Below are positions 59,054 to 64,000 of a stretch of 64,000 bases of DNA, piece after piece (the first letter of the stretch is position 1; each line of letters opens with the position of its first letter). The notes beneath the pieces were generated by a model. That model worked only from the letters and a program-made list of their open reading frames with translations. It was not told the DNA's origin and did no database searches. Origin of the DNA: Longimicrobiaceae bacterium (GTDB lineage Bacteria; Gemmatimonadota; Gemmatimonadetes; Longimicrobiales; Longimicrobiaceae); the NCBI GenBank assembly GCA_036375715.1, contig DASVBS010000025.1, forward strand, positions 1-64,000, in the 5' to 3' direction. A program made the translations under genes and the position numbers.

Positions 59054-61630
59054 TCAGAAAGGAACGCCGAATTTGAAGTAGATCGTACCGTGGTCGCCTT
59101 CGGCGTAGAGAGCAGACGCCGCGATCAGAGTCGAGCGCACGCGGAAGCGAAACCAGAGGCCGCCACCGTAGGCGGTGTGCCATCCTCCCGGCGATTCACC
59201 GTCGACGTATACCCGGCCGGCGTCCGCCAATCCAAGAACTCCGAGATCACCCCTAACGATCCACTTTACCTTCCCGAGCGGCAGGCGAGCCTCGGCATTC
59301 CCGAACACCATCGCGTCGCCTGCATACCGCTGAAAGCGGTACCCCCGCACCGTGGCGGAGCCGCCGAGAAACGCGGCTTCGTGGATCGGGAAGTCACCCC
59401 ACAGGTGCATTCCCCCTGCCCGCAGTGCAAGCGTGGGGGAGCCGCGAAACAACGGCGTCAGGTACGCGGAGGCGACGGCGTGCGCCTCGCCGAAGGCTTC
59501 ATCCGCGTCCCAGAATGCCGGATATCCGCTCCCGCCGACCCGCAGGGACACCCCACGCGTCGGAAAGAGGGTGGCGTCGCGCGTGTCCACCACCAGCTCC
59601 GATCGTCCCCCCACCTGCCCGTAGTTCCGCCCACCCTCGTGGCCCGCCGCGAAGGGAGTTCCCTCCGGCTCCTGAGTGCGCGTGAACTCGACGACAGGCC
59701 CCAGCGAAAACCGTGCGGCCCTCCCCAGCTCCTGATACCAGGACACACCCGCCAGCAACCTGTTCTGGCGCACCACGTAGAAATCCGCGTTCTCGCTGGC
59801 TTCCGACTCGTTCCCGAACCCGTAGAAGTGGAGCGGGTCGAGCTGAGACACGAAGAGCTCGACCTCCATTCCTGCTGACGATCGGGGCCGCCGGAAGTCA
59901 CCCCGGACCCCACCGGCAAACGCGCCGGTCAGCGTGCCTACCTCCAGGCCGACGTCGAGCCGGAAATCGTACGGGACCTGGCGAAATCCGTAGCGCGTAT
60001 AGCTTCGGGTCAGGCCGAGGATCAGACCTTCCGACGAGTGGTAATCGAGCGAGGGAATCCACCGGCGCAGCGCCCCCCAGTCGCGGAACGATTCGCCGCT
60101 CAGCGACTGAACCGCCTCCGGTGCTTCGTATTCTGCCGTATCAACGATCGTCCCCCGACCGCGAACCAGCTCGTTCTCACCCCCGGTATCGTGCAACGAA
60201 GTGTGCCCCCCCACCGTGGACGAATCAGTCAGGTGGTCGTCCCCTCCCCCGCCGATCAGGCGAACTCCAATCGATCTGCCTTCCCCGCCACGCACCACCG
60301 CGCGATCGTCGCCCCCGTGGAGGTAAATGCGTATCTCGCGCGTCTCTGACCGGCGGAAGACGCGGTCGAAGAAGGCATCTCCTTCGTCAGGCGAGGACTG
60401 CCCCTCTTCGCCCGGAAAGAGGCGCACGCGCACCTCGCCGTCGCCGATCCGCTCCACCAGCGCGAAGTCGTCCTCGTCCGTCGCCGGCACATCGACCTCG
60501 GTGGAGATGAGGTCGTAGAACTCCTCGGCGGCTTCCGGCAGTGCGTCCCGACGCCAGCGGAGGATCTCCCCGATCTCCCGCGAGGTGTCGCCTACGTACT
60601 CGGGCGGGAGGCGGCTCATCGCCTCGTCGATGACCTCATTGGTCACGCGGGAGACGACGAAGGCAGCGACTGAATCCCACGTGCTGCGGTCGAGACCGGA
60701 GAGCAGGCGTCGGTCCAGCTCGCGGCCGTTGAGCGTAAGTCCCTCCAGGTAGTACCCCCTGCCAAAGCGCACCGCGTTGGGCGCGAAGGTCCGGCCCAGA
60801 ACCATGAGGAGACCGTCATAGTCCACGAACGCGTAGTCGCGGTCCCGCGGGATCGGTCGATAGCGTGTGATGCCCCCGGGCTCCTTCACCTCCGCCCAGC
60901 GCCACTGATCGTCGTGCCGGTCCCAGTCGCCGATCATCAGGTCCACCAGACGAGCGGTCAGGAACTCGGTCGCGTCGACCCGATTGGTGCGATCCTCCTC
61001 CAGGCGTTCCAGAAGCGTCTCCGTCCCGACGATCCTGGAGAAGCCACCGAATCCGGCCGTGCCTCCCTCGCCTTCTTCGGGGCGTTCCTCGATGATTCCC
61101 AGCATGCCCGCGAACTCTTCGCGAAACTCGCCCAGGGCGGGGTCATCGGGCATCACCGCCAGCGACGGTTCGGGATGCAGCACACCGACCGCATCCAGAA
61201 TGGGCGGCACCATGAGCGCGCCGGCCGGATGTAGGGAGCTGACCTGATCCTGGATCGCGGTGCCTACCAAGGTGCCATGCAGCGCCGGTTCATCCGATAG
61301 CTGAGGGAACTTGTCCACCGAGCGGAAGGTGTACTCGCGCCCGTTGTGGGACAGGAAGCGTAGCGAGATGGTCTGATTGCCGCCGCCGCGCTGGGTAGGG
61401 GTGAGCCCGCCCGCGAAGGTGTCCAGCGCGAGCACGGGGACGCGAATGGGGGTGGCCCACGCCGCGCGGTAGTCGTCCCCGAAAATTAATCCCCGCAGTC
61501 CCGAACCGGCGTACTGCGGCCCGGGGACGACGGTGACCGAATCCTGCGCTCGCGCCGGGGCATCACCTGTGACCAGCGCGAACACGCCGAGCGCGAGAGC
61601 GAATCCCTGTCCAGGACGAAGTGGGATCAT
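59054..61630 (-). CDS. Omp85-family outer-membrane protein with kinase-like periplasmic domain
   Basis: An 858-residue exported protein. Residues 1-29 are a signal peptide. Residues about 110-300 contain GDWDRHDDQWRW (234-245) and, 25 residues on, PRDRDYAFVDYDG, a pattern like the catalytic loop (DRHxxE) and metal motif of Fam20/HipA/CotH-type atypical kinases. An RTX-like calcium loop GGGGDDHL lies near 460. From about 545 the sequence is a beta barrel ending in FKFGVPF, with GSATVRGYRFQRYAGDAMVFGNAEARLPLG, the conserved Omp85/D15 surface-antigen text. It lies between the DUF4956 and ppk1 genes. From memory, Bacteroidetes D15 proteins share this architecture with an additional phosphoesterase, absent here. 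Confidence 0.88.
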   Translation of the reverse strand: MIPLRPGQGFALALGVFALVTGDAPARAQDSVTVVPGPQYAGSGLRGLIFGDDYRAAWATPIRVPVLALDTFAGGLTPTQRGGGNQTISLRFLSHNGREYTFRSVDKFPQLSDEPALHGTLVGTAIQDQVSSLHPAGALMVPPILDAVGVLHPEPSLAVMPDDPALGEFREEFAGMLGIIEERPEEGEGGTAGFGGFSRIVGTETLLERLEEDRTNRVDATEFLTARLVDLMIGDWDRHDDQWRWAEVKEPGGITRYRPIPRDRDYAFVDYDGLLMVLGRTFAPNAVRFGRGYYLEGLTLNGRELDRRLLSGLDRSTWDSVAAFVVSRVTNEVIDEAMSRLPPEYVGDTSREIGEILRWRRDALPEAAEEFYDLISTEVDVPATDEDDFALVERIGDGEVRVRLFPGEEGQSSPDEGDAFFDRVFRRSETREIRIYLHGGDDRAVVRGGEGRSIGVRLIGGGGDDHLTDSSTVGGHTSLHDTGGENELVRGRGTIVDTAEYEAPEAVQSLSGESFRDWGALRRWIPSLDYHSSEGLILGLTRSYTRYGFRQVPYDFRLDVGLEVGTLTGAFAGGVRGDFRRPRSSAGMEVELFVSQLDPLHFYGFGNESEASENADFYVVRQNRLLAGVSWYQELGRAARFSLGPVVEFTRTQEPEGTPFAAGHEGGRNYGQVGGRSELVVDTRDATLFPTRGVSLRVGGSGYPAFWDADEAFGEAHAVASAYLTPLFRGSPTLALRAGGMHLWGDFPIHEAAFLGGSATVRGYRFQRYAGDAMVFGNAEARLPLGKVKWIVRGDLGVLGLADAGRVYVDGESPGGWHTAYGGGLWFRFRVRSTLIAASALYAEGDHGTIYFKFGVPF

Positions 61631-61743
61631 GCGGTGCCCGCCGGCGTGTCTGTGTTTTCGAGTCGCAATCGTACCGGAAGGCCGGTCGATGCATCGCCAG
61701 CGCGGCGCACAGAAGCGCAAACCATGCCGGCGGGCGGTCGGTG

Positions 61744-62880
61744 TCAGGACCGATCCTCCGCGGGGACGCGAGTGGAGCGGGCGCGCGAGCGGAGTCTGAA
61801 GGGAATGTACTCCGCGGCCTCGACCTGCGCCGACCAGCGCTCGTCGAGGGCGCCGACGAGATCGATCGGGCTGATGTCCTCCTTCATCCGTACGAGATAC
61901 TCGAGTGTCGTGATCCCCTCTTCACGTGGCGCGATCCGCACCAGTCGCCAGTCCATGGCCATGTCGGCCAGGGCTTCCTGAACCGTGTGTCGCGCCACCT
62001 CGGGCCGCTCCGCGTGCACGAGCAGGATCCCGTCCGTCCTCATGTCCTCCGCCTCTTCCAGCAACGAACGCCGGATCTCCTTGCGCCGCTCCGGGGTCTG
62101 GGCGACGAAGAGCTCGGAGGAGCCGGTGGAGAGAATCCCCGTCTCACCGTACCGTCCGCCGTAGATCGACCCGATGTTGAAGCGCCACAGGATGAGTACG
62201 ACAAAGTTGAAAATGATGGACATCACCAGCGCCACGTCGAGCGCCTGGACGCCGGCCGACAGGCCGATCGCGATGACCAGGAATATGTAGACGGCGTCGC
62301 GGGGATCTTTCAGTGTATTGCGGAAGCGCACCGCCGCGACGATCCCGGCGAGGCTGAACGCCAGTGCGAGGCTGTTCTTGACCACCAGAGCGATCCCGGC
62401 CACGACGATCGGTAGGATGACCACCGCCCTCACCAGCGCGGGGTCGTACTGTAGGCGCTTGATGCGCATGTACACGCCGGCGACCGGCACGATGAGCGCG
62501 AGGGCGCCCAGGATGGCCAGGGTCGTCGCGTAGGCGCGATCGAGCGCCATACGCACCATAGCCCTCTCGGCCGACGTCGCGTCGATCGTCTCGCCTCCGA
62601 TGACCTGACTCGCCTCATCGCTGATCGCGGGGAGCGTCACCGGACTGAGAAACGCGCGTCGGGTCGAAGGAAAGTAGTGGGTGAGCGCCGCGACCAGGGC
62701 GATCAGCACCACGTAGTAGAGGAAGAGGCGAAGGAAAGGGGAGTCCCGAACCCAGGCGAGAAACTCGGCTCCCGGACCGCGACGGGTCGGCGCCACAGGG
62801 GGGATCGGATCCTTTTCCAGGCCGGGGGCATTCGCCTCCAGCTCCGCCAGCTCGTCGATACGGATCCGCTCTTCGTCCAT
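61744..62880 (-). CDS. DUF4956-family multi-pass membrane protein
   Basis: A 378-residue inner-membrane protein. After a 45-residue acidic cytoplasmic N-terminus there are about five to six hydrophobic helices (about 48-68, 122-142, 153-172, 176-192 and 205-240), then a soluble C-terminal domain of about 135 residues. The conserved DUF4956 stretch is KNSLALAFSLAGIVAAVRFRNTLKDPRDAVYIFLVIAIGLSAG. In other genomes DUF4956 genes neighbour VTC-domain polyphosphate polymerases and CotH kinases, and here it sits with a VTC-like-PPK1 fusion and a kinase-like Omp85 protein. It probably forms the membrane part of that system. First gene of the operon, divergent from recQ. Confidence 0.9.
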   Translation of the reverse strand: MDEERIRIDELAELEANAPGLEKDPIPPVAPTRRGPGAEFLAWVRDSPFLRLFLYYVVLIALVAALTHYFPSTRRAFLSPVTLPAISDEASQVIGGETIDATSAERAMVRMALDRAYATTLAILGALALIVPVAGVYMRIKRLQYDPALVRAVVILPIVVAGIALVVKNSLALAFSLAGIVAAVRFRNTLKDPRDAVYIFLVIAIGLSAGVQALDVALVMSIIFNFVVLILWRFNIGSIYGGRYGETGILSTGSSELFVAQTPERRKEIRRSLLEEAEDMRTDGILLVHAERPEVARHTVQEALADMAMDWRLVRIAPREEGITTLEYLVRMKEDISPIDLVGALDERWSAQVEAAEYIPFRLRSRARSTRVPAEDRS

Positions 62881-62998
62881 GGGATTATGTGGGAGTGAGC
62901 CGCCGAACTCGGCAAGAAGCGTGCTGCACGTGGCCCACCTCTTGCCCCTCCCTCCGTCCGGAAGATGGCGGAATTTCATCCATTTCGCGCGAGGAAGC

Positions 62999-64000
62999 TT
63001 GAGCGAAACCCCGACAGAGACCCCGCCGGAGCAACTCTACGCAACCCTTCGGGACCGCTTCTGTCTCGACGAATTCCGAGAGGGGCAGAAAGAGGCGGTG
63101 GAGGCCGTGCTCGCCGGGCGGGACACCCTGGTCATCATGCCGACCGGCTCAGGGAAATCGCTGATCTACCAGCTCCCTGCCCTGCTCCTTCCCGGGCTCA
63201 CCGTGGTCGTCTCGCCGCTCATCGCGCTGATGAAGGACCAGACGGACAAGCTCGAGGAGCTGGGGGTGGACGCGCGGGCGATCAACTCCTCGCTCAGCGA
63301 TCGGGAGCGCGCGGCGGAGGAAGAGGCCGTCGAGCACGGTGAGGGCAAAATCCTCTACGTGACGCCCGAGCGCTTCCGCGACCGCGAGTTCTTCGAGGTG
63401 CTGCTGGGGCGCAAGGTGTCGCTCTTCGTGGTCGACGAGGCGCACTGCGTCAGCCAGTGGGGCCACGATTTTCGCCCGGACTACATGATGCTGGGCTCCA
63501 TCGCCCGCCGCCTCGGCCGACCCCCGATCCTGGCCCTCACCGCGACCGCCCCGCCGGAGGTCCAGGACGACATCGCCACCCAGCTGGGAATGGTCGATCC
63601 GTTCCGGGTGGTCGGCGAGCTGATCCGCCCGAACCTGTTCCTCGAGGTGATCCCCACCGTGAACGACGAGGCGAAAGACGTCGCCCTCGAGCAGATCCTC
63701 CGGGACACGGAGGGAAGCGGGATCATCTACACCGCGACCGTGCGAGAGGCGGAGCGGCTCTACGCGGAGCTCGGCTCACGCTGGCCTGTTGCACTCTACC
63801 ACGGAAAGCGGCCCGCGCGCGAGCGCGAGGAAGCACAGGATGCCTGGTCCACGGGCGCCGTGAAAGCGATCGTCGCTACGAACGCATTCGGCCTGGGGAT
63901 CGATAAGGCGGACATCCGCTTCGTGGTCCACTACCAGTTCCCCGGATCCCTGGAGGCGTACTACCAGGAGGCGGGTCGGGCGGGGCGTGGCGGCGCCGCC
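62999..64000 (+). CDS. recQ: RecQ-family ATP-dependent DNA helicase, 3' end cut by window
   Basis: The first 334 residues of a superfamily 2 helicase that unwinds DNA 3'-5' in recombination and fork repair. Motifs in order: FREGQKEAVEAVLAGRDTLVIMPTGSGKS (motif I), VVVSPLIALMKDQ (Ia), FVVDEAHCVSQWGHDFRPDY (DEAH box II with the RecQ-specific aromatic loop), ALTATAP (III), YHGKRPAREREEAQDAW, AFGLGIDKADIRFVVHYQFP (V) and YYQEAGRAGRGG (VI). The frame stays open to the last base, so RQC and HRDC domains lie beyond the window. TTG 62999, 5 nt after a GAGG box, is the best start seen; the frame is open further upstream, but without a better start. Confidence 0.95.
   Translation, partial: MSETPTETPPEQLYATLRDRFCLDEFREGQKEAVEAVLAGRDTLVIMPTGSGKSLIYQLPALLLPGLTVVVSPLIALMKDQTDKLEELGVDARAINSSLSDRERAAEEEAVEHGEGKILYVTPERFRDREFFEVLLGRKVSLFVVDEAHCVSQWGHDFRPDYMMLGSIARRLGRPPILALTATAPPEVQDDIATQLGMVDPFRVVGELIRPNLFLEVIPTVNDEAKDVALEQILRDTEGSGIIYTATVREAERLYAELGSRWPVALYHGKRPAREREEAQDAWSTGAVKAIVATNAFGLGIDKADIRFVVHYQFPGSLEAYYQEAGRAGRGGAA

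Noticed and set aside
1-64000. tRNA, rRNA, riboswitch or replication-origin features
   Set aside because: No cloverleaf, ribosomal, riboswitch-like or DnaA-box cluster sequence was noticed on either strand by eye; a covariance-model scan would be needed to exclude small RNAs.

Overview
This is GC-rich DNA (roughly two thirds G+C) from a Gram-negative bacterium. The type VI secretion genes, an Omp85 barrel protein, Lgt and many lipoproteins show the two-membrane envelope. The best guess is a member of Gemmatimonadota or a nearby soil lineage: exported enolase-superfamily and NIPSNAP proteins, HEAT-repeat quinoprotein-like propellers and DUF6807/DUF5723-type proteins are typical there. That placement is inference. 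No rRNA, tRNA, CRISPR array, insertion sequence or phage module was seen.

Region 1 (1-16.7 kb). After a mixed group (hypothetical membrane protein, DUF6807 lipoprotein, Fpg-like glycosylase, NIPSNAP protein, HEAT-repeat propeller) comes a seven-gene minus-strand cluster running from 16070 to 6975. It holds a glucarate dehydratase-like enzyme, a GH67 alpha-glucuronidase, an exported enolase-superfamily protein, an azurin-like cupredoxin, a quinoprotein-like propeller, a cupin and a GntR/FadR regulator. The last four genes overlap by 4 nt at each of three joints. Together they suggest release of glucuronate from xylan side chains, extracytoplasmic oxidation to glucarate, and glucarate dehydration. 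A palindrome at 16205-16226 is a candidate operator.

Region 2 (16.7-21.9 kb). TPR protein, AraC-like regulator, an inverted-repeat element, a DUF6931-like protein, a methyltransferase and a 90-residue protein.

Region 3 (21.9-48.5 kb). A nearly complete type VI secretion locus in two divergent arms. Left arm, minus strand: tssB, tssC, hcp, tagJ, tssA, tssE, tssF, tssG, clpV, vgrG. Right arm, plus strand: tssK, a second tssK, tssL, tssM, a PrcB-like lipoprotein, a transmembrane Ser/Thr kinase and an FHA-transmembrane-serine protease protein. Between the two tssK genes, on the opposite strand, lies a proline-rich membrane protein with a vestigial kinase N-lobe and repeated EFTRLF-type motifs. 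No classical TssJ or PAAR gene is present. The lipoprotein is a candidate TssJ substitute, and the kinase, FHA protein and motif protein could form a phosphothreonine switch.

Region 4 (48.5-54.9 kb). CsgG-like protein, outer-membrane DUF5723/TraF-like protein, LacI regulator, lgt and a propeller lipoprotein.

Region 5 (54.9-64 kb). A minus-strand group with a polyphosphate theme: DUF4956 membrane protein, an Omp85 barrel carrying a Fam20/HipA/CotH-like kinase motif, a 1060-residue fusion of a CYTH/VTC-like domain, a Nudix-like domain and PPK1, and a propeller lipoprotein. This resembles the VTC-DUF4956-CotH gene neighbourhood known from other bacteria. A divergent recQ gene runs off the end of the window.
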